This document shows, one piece after another, positions 36,460 to 48,379 of a DNA stretch of 64,000 nucleotides. The translations under genes were made by a program, and so were the position numbers. The notes beneath the pieces were generated by a model. That model worked only from the letters and a program-made list of their open reading frames with translations, did no database searches and was not told the origin of the DNA. The stretch's first letter is position 1; each line of letters starts with the position of its first letter. Source of the stretch: Austropuccinia psidii (lineage: Eukaryota > Basidiomycota > Pucciniomycetes > Pucciniales > Sphaerophragmiaceae); contig JALGQZ010000009.1 of the NCBI GenBank assembly GCA_023105745.1, forward strand, positions 39,055,359 to 39,119,358. Direction: 5' to 3'.

Positions 36460-38384
36460 TGTAAGATGTGACTATGAAACTGATGATAATATTACTATTA
36501 ATCAACAGTACTATGTCTGTTCTTATGAAATATAATAATAAAATATTATTATAACCACAATTGAATAATTAAATAATTATTTCTTTCACGTGTTAGGCAC
36601 TACTAGTGATTTTAACAGTGAGCAAGTAATTGTCTACAAGAATCAATTACAAGAAGAATTTAATAATAAAAACTTCTTTTATTAAAATAATAAAATTATT
36701 TTAATATATAATTATCTTTTGCAAAAAAAAATTATAAAGCTAATCCTTGAAGAAAACTATTACTAGAGAAAAACTTTAAGAATTAAAGATAAACAACTCA
36801 CTAATACTCCAAAGAACTTATTGATAGGTAAAAGTAGAGAAATTTGACGTAGAATTGTGGATTTAAGAAATCAAAATGATTTATAGCAGGATTACAACAA
36901 TATATAGTTGGATTCTATGATTTCACGTCTTTCTGATTGATTCTGAAAGATTTAAAACACTTAAGAATAGTATAACTAATACTTACTTGTTGGTAACAAT
37001 GATATAAATTGATAGTAAGATGATGATGCGGAAAAAACAGCAAGAGAAGGCCTCTTTTAAGTCAACAACAGCTCACAGAGGCGTGCCATGAAGCAAACTG
37101 AAAAACCAGTGAGTGAGAAAGCATTAAACCCTTTTTGGATTAGTACTTACATCATCTGTTGTAACGTAAAATTACCATAATTGCTTAATTGATGCTTTTA
37201 CGTGACTACCAACCCCAATATGGTTAAGAATAAAAGGAGTAACATTTGTAAATATTCTTTTATTCCAAAGTAATCATTGATTTCCCAAAGTTATCAATTT
37301 TATTGACAATTTAATCACAGGTTGTATTTACTGTGAATTTTTGAAGATTCAGTGTTTCACGTAGAATAACCAAAAATGGACTGTACGTAAAGCTTTTAAT
37401 TTTACTAGTAAAACTGTAATTCTTTTTGGTTTTACCATAGATAATACAGTTCTCAATTGGTCCTGAAGGTTTCAGAAAGATTAATTAAGAATTGTATTTT
37501 TAATGAATTTTTGAAGTTTTTACCTCATTTCTACGTAGAATTGCAAATATCAGTGTTTGACTGGTTGCTATGAGGTAAATCAATGGATACAAGTCCAAAA
37601 AGGGTTTGAATTACTCTTTTGGGGTTTATCCATGGAAATTCATTAAGAATTGACGTGGTTACAGGAGCCTAAGTAGCTTTTTACCTCCTTGGCACGTCAA
37701 AATAGCAGGTTATTTGCTATTTTCTTAAGATTTACAGTAGTTGTGACATGGTAACCAAGTTCCCAAAAGGTTTTGGTTTACCAATTAGTCTAAGATCAGC
37801 CATGTATCCAAGCTTTAGAGCTGTCCACGCCTCTGAGGCCTCAGAAGTTGGGTACCCTGGCTCTCTTTGATGTCTTTTGTCCCCCTTACTTATTTTTCAC
37901 GTCAAAATAGAAATTTAAGCTTAAAGTGAGATATCCACTATGGGTGTACCAAAAGTGCATGTAAGAATACCATAATATTAAGTTCTCAAAACATGTATAA
38001 CACTATTCTTAGTGTATATGTAACATGAGATTTCTCACTTTCCCATTATTTTGGCGTAAAATCAAGAAAAACAAAATTTTTCACAGATCTTTTATGTGGT
38101 ATTAATGATGTGGTATTGAAGTATTTTCCATATTACCACCTCAAAGAGTTAATTTGAGCTTATTCACCCTATGGAGCTACCCTAGGTGAATTTTTGTGTA
38201 GAATCCAAATCTGGACTTAAATCCATGGATTTACTTACTCAATAAAAAGTTATTCATCTTTTCTGAAATCAAAAATGATGAATTTTGAATATATGCATGA
38301 TTTATGAGTTATGTATAATTCAAAATTTCTTTTTAAGATAATTGTGGCCTATTTGGGTAGGTAAAATATACCTCAAGGCTCACA
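36460..38384 (-). repeat. GypA-2 right (5') LTR, 1925 bp
   Basis: Full-length match to 28094-30016; begins TGTAAGATGTGAC, ends GGCTCACA and is followed by the duplication TGACC. Confidence 0.93.
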
Positions 38385-38579
38385 TGACCCAATCTCTCAC
38401 ATTCTGTAAGTTCGCTGTCTCAGTTCCTGGAAACCCCAGGCATCACTCATTGGCGTGGCTTCCTCCATGTCTTACGGTATTTGAGGGGCTCCTGTACTCT
38501 AAATGTCCCTGTCAGGGAATTACCGCCTATAGCAATGCTGATTGGGGGAACTGTCCTGTGAGTCAACGATCTGTATCAG
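38385..38579 (+). pseudogene. Copia pol part 2: RT end/RNase H start
   Basis: Continues the copia protein after GypA-2: read across the repaired junction, SHSVSSLSQFLETPGITHWRG and HVLRYLRGS, then in a shifted frame AYSNADWGNC and RSVS. The A.S.ADW motif is typical of copia RNase H. It stops at 38579 at the hAT border. Confidence 0.85.
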
Positions 38580-41405
38580 AGCTGCCTCCTGTGGAAAAAA
38601 AACTGAGATAGGCCAAGCCCTATCCCGGCCACGCGGTATTACTGGGATTTCGGGATGGAGAATCTCCATCCCGGAACCTCCCCGGCTTCAAGCCTTTTTG
38701 CGGGAGGGGATATAGAGGGCACTTTTTTTTCTGCAACCCCCAACAAAGTTTTTATTTCCACTTTTTTTGGCCCACTAACCTCCCCAATTTCTTTTTTTTC
38801 TTTATCTTATTGTCTCACCTCCTCACTTTTTTTCTTTTTTTATAACCACTCCAAAAAAAGGATTCCCTTTTGAACTATTTATCTTTTTGTCTCACCTCCT
38901 CCTCTTTTTATACCTTTTTGTCTCATCTCCTCCTTTTCTTTCTTCTTTTTTATAACAAACACTCCAAAAAAACCAAAAAATCATGTTTTCTACTAAAACT
39001 TCTCAAAATACAACTGCAATTAGTGACACAGAAGAAACTAATCAGCCATCTCCAAGTGAACAATACTCAAAAGACAAATGTTTGTGGGTTTGGGAATACT
39101 TCAAAGACCTTCAAGATGGTCTGGTTCAATGTCAATACCTTGATTGGTCTGGAAATCAATGCAATAAGCGACTCAAAAAGGATCAAACAGGCAGTACCAA
39201 AGGGATGACTGACCATCTCACAGGCTTGCACCTCAACAAGAATCCAAACAAGATTTCCAGTGAGCCTCAAGAATCTATTTATAAGTTCTTGAAGTCACAG
39301 CCACGTATAAAGGTATTCCAATATAATTATTGTTTTTATTAATTTGATACTAATGACATGTTTACTTGACTGGTCTTATCTTTAGAAACCCTCAATACTG
39401 CAATTTTTTATTTCATCTCACGGTGTGTATTACCAATCTTGATAACTGAATTGAGTGCCTTTCAATTCCTTCTGGAGCTTTGCAATCCTTCTGCATTGAA
39501 TCTCATGGTCCATTGAGCAGCCCTCACAGCCGACCTCTGTCACATGTTCTTTTTCCACCACGAACATATCTGCAAGCTCCTTCTAGTTAATGGCCAATTT
39601 ATTTCTTTTAAAACGGATATTTGGACAAGCACTAATGTGACAGCTTTCATTTCTGTCACAGCTCATTTTATGGATGAAGATTATAAACTCACTTTGCTTC
39701 TTTTGGTACTTTGCGAAATCATAGGTGAGTATCTATTTTCTCAAAGTTCTTCCTTCATTAACTGACAATTACTCTAGGTGATCACTCTGGGGCTTCTCTA
39801 GCAAAAGCCTTATTCAACATCATTTCACAATACAATCTCAACCAACACATTGTATGCATTACCACCAACAATGCATTGGTAATCAATTGTATGAATCAAG
39901 AAATTCAATCCTTATGTCCAACATATACAGCCAATACCCAGGCAATCGGTTTCATGGCTCACACCATACACCTGGCAGCACATGATGGCTTGAACGCATT
40001 GGGAAATGCAGCATCAGATGCACTAGAAAGCTCTATTGCAAGTGATCCAATGGCAATTACAATCTTAGTGAGTCCCCCAGATGGACTCGATCTCAAATAC
40101 AATTCAGTTATCACTTGCATAGGACAACTGGCCTCATATTTGCATCAAAGCCCTCAAAGACGTGAAAAATTCATTACAACTGTCAAGCTAGTATATGACA
40201 ATTCCAGACCAACACATGCCACCATGCTTCTCTCTCATGTACCTACTCGTTGGAATTCAACATACAACATGCTCAATTGAGCATTAACATTAAAACAGGC
40301 CTACAATCAATTTAGCATCATACCAATTGACTTTCCTTGAATGGGACAAGGTGAGGGTTATGGTTGACTTTCTAGATCCACTCTATGAGGAAACTCAAAT
40401 CATCTGTGGAGAGGATTACCCAAATATCAATCATGCCTTGCCACTTTACATCATGCTTCTCAAGAGAATTGGCGAGGTAAGTCAATATTTTGCTGGCTTA
40501 ATTTTTTTGTTTTGCAGAATGCTAACAAGCAAAATGACCAAAACTATGGAAGGCATCCAACCAGTATGATATTTCACAAATGGAAGAAGCCATCTCTGAA
40601 ATGCATCAGAAATTATCAAAATATCTCCAGTTGTTGCTCCAGAAGACACCGGTCATTTGCGCTTCAATACTGGACCCTTGCTTCAAGCTCAAGTTCTTCA
40701 TTGTACATGAAGCAACACACGCTCATTTTGGAGCTACAGAAAATCAATGTTTGCTTTGTTTTAAAGAACAATCCAAGAAGCACTTCAAGTATCCACCTGA
40801 CAACAGTTCCAAACAAATCAGTATGAACAAGCATTAAGTAGTGGGCTCATTTGACAACATGTATCCGTCCTCCTCTCTGGAAGACAATACTCTTGAAAAA
40901 GAACTTGATTGATTCCTTGAAGAACCACCCGAGCCAAAAACAACCAACATTTTACTTTCTTGGAAGTCTTGTACTGAAATCTTCCCAACCCTTTCACAGA
41001 TGGCCTACCAGTACTTGGCCATCCCGGCAACAAGTGCACCATCTGAGCAGGTTTTTTCAGGTGCAAGAAAAATTCTTAGTTATCAGCATTCTTCTCTTCC
41101 AACAATGCATGTTGAACATTTGGCTTGCTTAAAGGATCTGTCCCAAAGGTTTGGCCACTTATACTCTTAGTTTTTTGAATTTTTTTTATTTTTTTTCTGC
41201 TATATTATCTCTCAAAGATGGCTGTCATGAATTTCAAATATTATATACAGGTTTTGTATCAGTCCCCTTTTGGGATGCCATGTGTTCCGTCCCCCTGTCC
41301 CTCTGGGGAGTAAGTTTTTTTTGTAAGAAAAATTTGGCCCCACCCCTTTTCCCATTGGGGCGGGGTGGCGGGTATTTCTCAAAATGCAGGGGCCAGGTGG
41401 CAGTC
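38580..41405 (+). mobile_element. hAT DNA transposon inserted in copia
   Basis: The copia protein breaks after RSVS (38579) and resumes as SGYLATLNGCLGLWKTRK around 41411, so about 2.8 kb were inserted. Flanking TGTATCAG (38572-38579) and TTAATCAG (41406-41413) look like a decayed 8-bp duplication. The ends AGCTGCCTCCTG and (complement) ACTGCCACCTG are short imperfect inverted repeats. Exact borders are uncertain by a few bases. Confidence 0.8.
38983..41170 (+). pseudogene. hAT transposase with four exons
   Basis: ATG 38983. An N-terminal BED-type zinc finger (CQYLDWSGNQC..HLTGLHL) binds transposon ends. Introns are 39313-39385, 39725-39777 and 40477-40517, all GT..AG. The catalytic region has TDIWTSTNVTAFISVTAHF, GFMAHTIHLAAHDGLNALG, LHQSPQRREKF and SHVPTRWNSTY. 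The C-terminal hATC dimerisation domain has QYLAIPATSAPSEQVFSGA, KILSYQHSSL and HVEHLACLKDL. Stops: near 40278 (CGA to TGA, SRAL expected), near 40339, 40837 and 40909. A cut-and-paste transposase, now inactive. Confidence 0.87.
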
Positions 41406-41877
41406 TTAATCAGGATATCTTGCAACTCTTAATGGCTGTCTGGGGCTCTGGAAGACTCGGAAGCAGCTCTCTGTCTCTTTGTTGACCCCAGAAGCTGAGT
41501 ATAAAGCTCTGGGTGATCTGACTTCTGAGCTTCTTTGGCTTTGTCAATGGGTAAAAGAATGTTTTCTCTTTTCAACAATTGCTTCTATTGTGGTTCATGA
41601 AGACAGCGAAAGGTGCATCAATGCAGCCAATGGGGACTGCAATTTCAACAAAAAATGCATGAAGCACATTGAAATTTCATTCCATTTCATTAAAGAGGTC
41701 ATTATTTCATCTGCTATACAACTCAGTTACACTCCAACCTCCGCAATGCTAGCTGACTTTCTTACGAAGTCAGTTCCTCGCCCTACCCTGTCCAGGGCAC
41801 TCTCTCACTTGAGTGTCGTGCAGCTAGGTGTGAGGGGGGATGTTGAAAATTATTCCAATACAGATCAAGATGATTGA
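41406..41877 (+). pseudogene. Copia pol part 3: RNase H end
   Basis: Resumes the copia frame after the hAT: GCLGLWKTRKQLSVSLLTP, EAEYKALGDLTSELLWL, then KHIEISFHFIKE and SAMLADFLTKSVPRP, the classic end of copia pol. The frame is open to 41877 and runs past the polypurine tract (TGTGAGGGGGGA) into the LTR. Confidence 0.9.
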
Positions 41878-42056
41878 CACTCCTAGCCACAACTTCAACA
41901 ATTCACCCAAGTGCCAAAGATCAATGAATGCGCACATCAATGTGCATCACTAGACAACAATCAATTCACCTTATAATCTTGTCCCTCTACCTGAATCAGG
42001 GGGGAAATCTTCTTCTCCCTTCTTTTCTTTTCTTACTTCTCTCATTACTCCCTTCT
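41841..42056 (+). repeat. Copia 3' LTR, left part
   Basis: TGTTGAAAATT begins directly after the polypurine tract. The LTR is interrupted at 42056 by GypB-2 (duplication CTTCT) and resumes at 51291. Confidence 0.75.
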
Positions 42057-42799
42057 TGTCACAGGGGCTCTTCTAAGTGAAGAGGGCCTGGCACTCAGTA
42101 AACCGGGACTCACTTATGGAGGGCTCAAGGATATGGAAAGAGTGAATACACTTAAGAGTGTAAGGAATGAATTACTATAATAAAAGATATGAGAAAAACA
42201 TCAACAAAGAAATAAGAATAAGGAATAGAAGAGCCAACCACAAACAAGTCCAAGTCCACTGTTTCAACCTGTCAGAATGGAAAGAGAAGGGTTAATAAGG
42301 ATATGGCCACCCAACTCATACTGTACAGGCAAAGAAAGAAATGCAAAGACTAACTTAAAATTAAATAATTATAATACCCAAAAATAAGGATAAGAATAAT
42401 TATGAAATAATAAATAAACTAAATTAATTAACTGGGGAAAAGTCCCCAGGGGGGAGAAAGAGGGGCTGGTATAAGTGAGAATCACCGGCCCTGCTCCAGA
42501 GGAAGAATTTTCATGAGAATAATTGATGATTGAATTGAGTCTGGCCAATACAGGTCCTGTACAAGAGGTGTGGTGTATTTGAGTGATCATACAGTTTCAT
42601 ACTGGTGTATTGAAACTGTATTGGGTGAATCCAACCTGTACAGGTATTGACAGGCTGTATTGATGTACCAAGCTGTATGCATGTTTCATAATGAAGATTA
42701 CTGAAACTGAATGCTGATGCAGATACTGAATTTGCTGATTTGAGGTGTTTGAGTGGGTGTATGAATGAATACCCTTACCCCTGATGGATGGTTGTTACA
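42057..42799 (-). repeat. GypB-2 left (3') LTR, 743 bp
   Basis: TGTCACAGGGGC..GGTTGTTACA. The adjoining GTATCCCCCTC is the complement of a polypurine tract. It lacks the 19-bp segment present in the right LTR near 51037. Confidence 0.92.
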
Positions 42800-44653
42800 G
42801 TATCCCCCTCTTGAAACTGGTGGGCTCCTGAACACCATAATACCCTGCCACTGTTGAGTGGCATCTCAATATCCCCACATGTTTTCAAAAAAAAATTTCT
42901 CTTTAATTTTCTTTTCCTCTTGGCCATTATCCTGAAAATCCTTCTTCACTTCTTCTTTGTCAAATTCAATTGATTCCCCCCTTTTTTTCAAGTTTTGAGT
43001 AAGTATTCCACTTTGAAATATGCTTTTCTGTTCTTCTGATTCAATCAACCATGCCCTTGGGATGTGGCCTTGGGATATATCCCAGAATAAGGGCCACTGA
43101 GCTCTTGTGCTCAAAAAATGATGCCCAATGAGTATATGAAGTGTACTCATTGGGCAAAGCTTAATCCATGAAATCTTGAAAAAATTTCCTCCAAGGGGTC
43201 TTGTCCCCATTGTCCATGGAAGTGGCCTCAAACAGTCCTCCAAAGTGTTTTTGGGCTGTGGCCTCTACCCTGATGAATCTTGATATTTTTGATTTTTATG
43301 GCCTTTTGGGCCTTTTTGGGGTTTCTGGTGATTTTGGTGATTCCATGATTTATGGCCATTTTTGGCCATTTTGGGTCTTTTTGGGCTTGGTGGTGTTTTT
43401 TATGACATATGGCCAAATTGGCCTTTTTCTTGCCCTTGGGGTCCTACGGTCTGCGGTCCGTGGGGGCTATTGGAGGCCCCCAGAACTAAAATGGACCCCC
43501 TGGGCCCAAATTTGATGGGGACCCAGGGGTACAAGAGGGCCATAAATTGGCCCAGAGTCCAAGACACCCACCTTTATGGCCTGGACCCATTGATGGTGTC
43601 CAGGGTCACCAAGATCATGGCCTCCCCAAAGATGCAGGGGAGGCCCACAGTGATGAATGCAGCCCCAAAGGGGCTTTGGGCCTTCATTCTTGAGGCTTTG
43701 AGGGGGGGCATAAATGAGTTATGGCCCCATTCTTGAGGTCAATTTTCTTTGGATTGAAATGGACTGATTTGGATGTCTTGAATCTTCTGCTTCTGCATTC
43801 CCAAATTCAACTGGTATTAAGATGAACCTAATAATGACTTCCGGTGAACTTTTGATAATTGGGCAGAGAAACTAGCTTCCTTGTTCTTGTTGTGTTTGGA
43901 TTGACTTCTATTCCCACTCTTATACTACCAACAGAAAAAATAAAAATGAAAGATATATGGAACCTCCCAATGCGTGACTTGGGGAGGGGATGCTGCTGCT
44001 TTAAAGAAATAAAATAAAGAAAATTATACAAGTAAAGAAAGAAAGAAAAATAAAAGAATAAGAGAAAATGAGAGTAAAGAAAGAAATAAAGAAAAATCCT
44101 GATGGTTGGTCCTTCTTGTGGTGAGTTGCTTGATTCTGGCCATGAAGTGTCTAAAAAATGAAAACCAAGCATTTGATGCTCACAGAGTGGCCAAGGTAAT
44201 GTTTTACAAGAAGTAGAACCCTCAGGGATTCATACCAGGAGATGGAACTTACTTTCATAACTTCCACTCCCCACCAAGCACCATAAAACTGAAATAATTT
44301 GCCATAAATGAATTCTGAGATGAATTGCCATAAATGACTTCTGAAATGAATTGCCGTAAATGACTTGAAGTAATGATTGTCTTGAATTATGATGATTGGC
44401 ATAAATGAAATGATAAATAAAAAAGAAAGAAAAGAAAAATAAAGAAAGGAACATTTGGCCATATCTTGATAAGGTCCAAATCGGAGGGTATTGGTGTTGT
44501 ATGCTTCCTGAACCTGTCCAAAGAATTGACAAGTGCTCACAAAGTGGCCAAGGTGATGCTTACAACAACATATAGGTACAATACCCCCTTAAAGGTGCAT
44601 GCCAGGAGAGTAACTTATTTTCATAACTTCTTCTCCCCACCAAGCACCATAAA
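42800..44653. other. GypB-2 3' non-coding internal region
   Basis: No gene is supported. 43310-43450 is rich in the palindromic words GGCC and TGGCCA. 43440-43740 is unusually GC-rich (GGCCCCAAA-type words), and frames there (43201-43515, 43362-43736 on +) look like composition effects. It differs from the corresponding GypB-1 region, which has ATGCGCAAA hairpin repeats. Confidence 0.6.
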
Positions 44654-47600
44654 TCAAACTCTTGAGGTATTTGGACCAGGCTTGTCTGGATACAATGAAT
44701 GGAAATCCTTGACAAGATCTGGTGAGCGGGTAAGGTTTGATGCTGGTTCCCAAGTGGTTCTTTCTGGGTCTTCACTGAATCCTTTCCACTCTACAAGATA
44801 CCATAATTTACCTCTTTTGAGTTTTGAGTCCAGAACCTGAGCCACTTCCCATTCTTCTTGCTCCTCCACTATAACTGGTGGTGGAGGCAATTGATGACGA
44901 TTTGGGATAGTTGAATGCTTGACTGGTTCTAATAAGGACACATGGAATACAGGGTGAACAGTCTTCCATTGCTGAGGCAACTTGAGGTGATATGCATGAC
45001 TGCCAATCTTCTTCAGAACCTCAAAAGGTCCCAACTATCTTTCTGATAATTTCTTGGTGGGTCTTGTTGTCTTGATGTTCTTGGAAGCTAGCCATACTTT
45101 GTCCCCAGGTTGGAAATCAGGTGTAATTGCTTTATTTCTATCTGCATACTTCTTTAATCTCCTTATTGCTGACTCTAATGCTACTTTGAGAACTTCCTGT
45201 ACTGATTGGAGTTTTTGTTGATAACTTTCCAGCAGGTGAGTCTTGAGAAATATGGATTGAGTCAAAGCTGGGATTTCTTCCATAAATGGTGAAGAAAGGT
45301 GATTGCTTGGTTGATGAATGTTCTGCATTATTATAGGCAAATTCAGCCAGAGGGAGCCAGGTGTACCAGTCATCTTGATGATAGCTGACATACATCTAAA
45401 GGTACTGTTCTAGTATCTGATTTACCCTCTCTGTCTGTCCATCAGTTTCAGGGTGAAAGGCAGTTGTAAGATCTCTTGATATCTTGAGCTTCTGGCACAA
45501 TTGAGTCCAAAATGATGAAACAAATAAAGATCCTCTATCACTGACAATACTTACTGGAAGGCCATGCTTGGAAAATACATGACTAATGAAGATTTGAGCT
45601 AAGTCCAGAGCAGTGATTGTTCCATAAGTTGGAATGAAGATTGCCATTTTTGAGAATCTGTCCACAACTACTAAAATTGAATCAAAGTTGTTTGACAGTG
45701 GCAATTTAGTGATGAAGTCCATTGATAATGAATTCCAAGGACCAGACGGAATTGAAAGAGGCTTGAGTAATCCAAACTTCTTGTGATGAATGTTCTTGTT
45801 TCTTGAACATTGCTGACATGAGGACACATAGTCCTTGATGAATTGATTCATGCCAGCCCAATAAAAATCCCTCTTGATGAGCTTGAGGGTCTTCTCCTGG
45901 CCAGGATGGCCAGCCAATGGTGAGTCATGACGCTTTTGAAGAATATTGAGTTGAAGTTCTTCATTGCTTGGGATTACCACTCTATCTTTGAATAATGATA
46001 ACTTGGCTTGAGGCTCAAGAGAATCTGGAACTGATTCACCTCTTGCTAGTTGCTTGAGTATTTCTTTATAGTCTTTGTCTTGCCATACTTCTTTTTGAAT
46101 CTTGTCCACTAAATCTGAGAAAATCTCCACTTTGATTGAAAAGAATCTTGACTCTTGAATTCCATCTTGCTTGATTACTTGATCAAAGTTTTGAGGATTC
46201 TTTCTGATGAAGTCCACCCCCCTCTCTGGGTACATGTCATCCCAATGTGACAAGGCATCTGGTAAAGTGGCCAGCCTGCCTGGGCGGTAAGTGATAGTGA
46301 AATGAAATTCTGAGAGAAATTCAGCCCAATGGGCCTGACGACGAGTAAGAACTTTGGAAGACATGAAATACTGCAAGGAAGAGTGGTCTGTCAAGACCTC
46401 AAAAGAATTGGAAAGATAAAGGAGAAATGCTCTCCAGCGCTTGAGAGCCCAAACTATGCCAAGGAGTTCCTTGTAATGAATTTCATGGTTCAGCTCAGCT
46501 GGGAGAAGCTTGGGACTATCAAATGTAATGGGGTGCTTTCCTGAGTCATTCAGCTGACTCAGTACGGCGCCCAATGCATAATCAGAAGCATCAGTCTCTA
46601 CAATAGTAGGCAGAGATGGATTGAAATGGGATAAGACAGGAGCAGAGGTGAAAGCTTCTTTGAGTGCTTGAAACTGACTAAGAGCTTCCTCATTGAAGAT
46701 AAAGGGAGAATCTTTTTTGAGAAGGGAAGTGAGAGAAGTGATTTTTTTACAATAATTTTTAATAAAACAACGATAAAAATTGGCAAAGCCAAGAAAAGAT
46801 TGAAGGGCCTTGATGTTTTTGGGCTGAGGCCAATTGAGGATTTGCTGAACTTTTGAAGATCCATCTTGAGGCCATCACTTGAAACAACATAGCCCAAGTA
46901 TTCCACACTTGAGGCATGGAATACACACTTGGAGTCTTTGGCAAACAGATTATTGTCCCTCAGTCTTTGGAGAACAGAGGCCACATGTTTGACATGTTCC
47001 TCCTCAGAACTGGAAAAGACCATAATATCATCTAAATAAACCACAACAAACACATCCAAGATATCTGTAAATATATGATTTACTAGATTCTGGAAAGAGG
47101 CAGGAGCATTGTTCAAACCAAATGGAATGACCAAATACTCATAACTACCATATTTTGTTCTAAAGGCAGTCAAGTGCTCATCCCCCTCTTTGATTCTCAG
47201 AAGGTTATATGCACCACACAAGTCTATCTTGGAGAAGATAGTGGAACCATTGAATACAGTAAGGAGCTGGTTCATAGGAGGAACAGGATACCTGTTCTTC
47301 CTAGTAACAGCATTGAGTTTGCGGTAGTGAACACACAAACAAAGACCTCCATCCTTTTTCTTGACAAAAAGGACAGGTGCTCCTGTTGAAGAGGAGCTTG
47401 GTCTTATGAAACCTTTCTCTACATTCTCTGAAATGTAGGCCCGCAGTGTTTCTGACTCTTGATTTTATAATGAGTAGATAACACCAATTGGAGGTAGAAG
47501 ACCCTCCAAATCAATATGGTTATCACAGGCGCGGTGTGGAGGAAGTTTCTCTGCTTTCACCTTGGAGAATACATCCAAATATTGGTGATAAGCAGGAGGG

Positions 47601-48379
47601 ACTACCTTCAACACAGTTTCAATTTCTTCTGGCTCTTCCTCCTCATCCCACTGCTCCTCCAGGGATGCATGAAAAGATAAGGGAGGAAGTTCCATATCCT
47701 CTTGAAAGAGATGAAGTGAAGATATGGCAACATCTTCTCCAACATCCTTTATCTCTTTGAAGACTTCATCTCTTAATGGAAGTAATGACTGAGAGGGAAT
47801 GATGGAAGGGATATGGACAGAAGAAGGAAGGGAAGGTGTCTTAAGTTCACCAACCAGAGCAACACTGTTGACAGCAGTGGCTAAGTCATTACTAGTAGAA
47901 GGAATAATACCACTAGAATCCTTATGACTAGAATCATAGGTGAACAATCCATTTTTCCAATCAATAATGGGATTGAAATGGTAAAGGAAATCATAGCCCA
48001 ATATCAGGTCTCCTCCCTTGGGTGAATCTATGATAAAGAAGTCCCATTCAAAGCTTGGGAAGGAAGGCAAGTCAACTACCCACTTGGTATAATGGGTGAT
48101 TAACAAGGCAGGGGATTCATTAGAATCCAAAATGAAAGGAGGAATCTTTTCAGGGAGCTCTGACAGATCCAATGAGTACTTGAGAACAAATTTCTTTGCA
48201 ATAAAAGAGTTTGTAGCACCAGAATCAATGAGAATACTATAAAAAATATCAGAGACAGAAGAGAAAATAAGAAATTTTAAAGATTTCTTGACACTAGTAT
48301 TCAGAGTGCACAATTGTGCTCTTGAAGGGAATAAGTGAGAACCATTGAACCCATCATGATCCCCACTCAGGCTTTTCCC
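44654..48379 (-). pseudogene. GypB-2 pol: protease, RT, RNase H, integrase, chromodomain
   Basis: Enters from the frameshift site. Protease ILIDSGATNSFI; the 47465-48313 frame runs to [58 protein letters not shown]. RNase H: LTDHSSLQYF, RPGRLATLPDALS. The finger is HDSPLAGHPG..CQQC. Integrase: VVVDRFSK, SDRGSLFVSSFW, TDGQTERVNQ. The chromodomain is EEWEVAQVLDS, YLVEWKGFSEDPERTTWEP. Breaks: shifts near 47460 and 46860 (after GLKMD), Trp to TAG at 45396 and 45035, and one extra A near 45220 in an A-run. The catalytic residues are kept, making this the better-preserved GypB. Confidence 0.9.

Larger units (their letters stand above)
28094..38384 (-). mobile_element. GypA-2, complete Ty3/gypsy element with target duplication TGACC
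   Basis: 10,291 bp bounded by direct LTRs (28094-30016 and 36460-38384). The 5-bp duplication TGACC flanks it at 28089-28093 and 38385-38389. Minus-strand order: LTR, primer site, gag, protease, RT, RNase H, integrase, polypurine tract, LTR. Deleting the element and one TGACC restores an open copia reading apart from a CGA-to-TGA stop. About 40 differences between the LTRs by eye (near 98% identity). Confidence 0.95.

Noticed and set aside
43201..43736. Plus-strand frames of 104 and 124 codons in the GypB-2 3' region
   Set aside because: They are Gly/Phe/Pro-rich translations of GGCC- and GGGG-rich DNA, overlapping in several frames with no motif.
9519..48379. Possible alternative genetic code, because many stops fall at Trp positions
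   Set aside because: The stops at Trp are both TAG and TGA, TAA stops occur elsewhere, and intact Trp codons are TGG throughout. Mutational decay explains it better.
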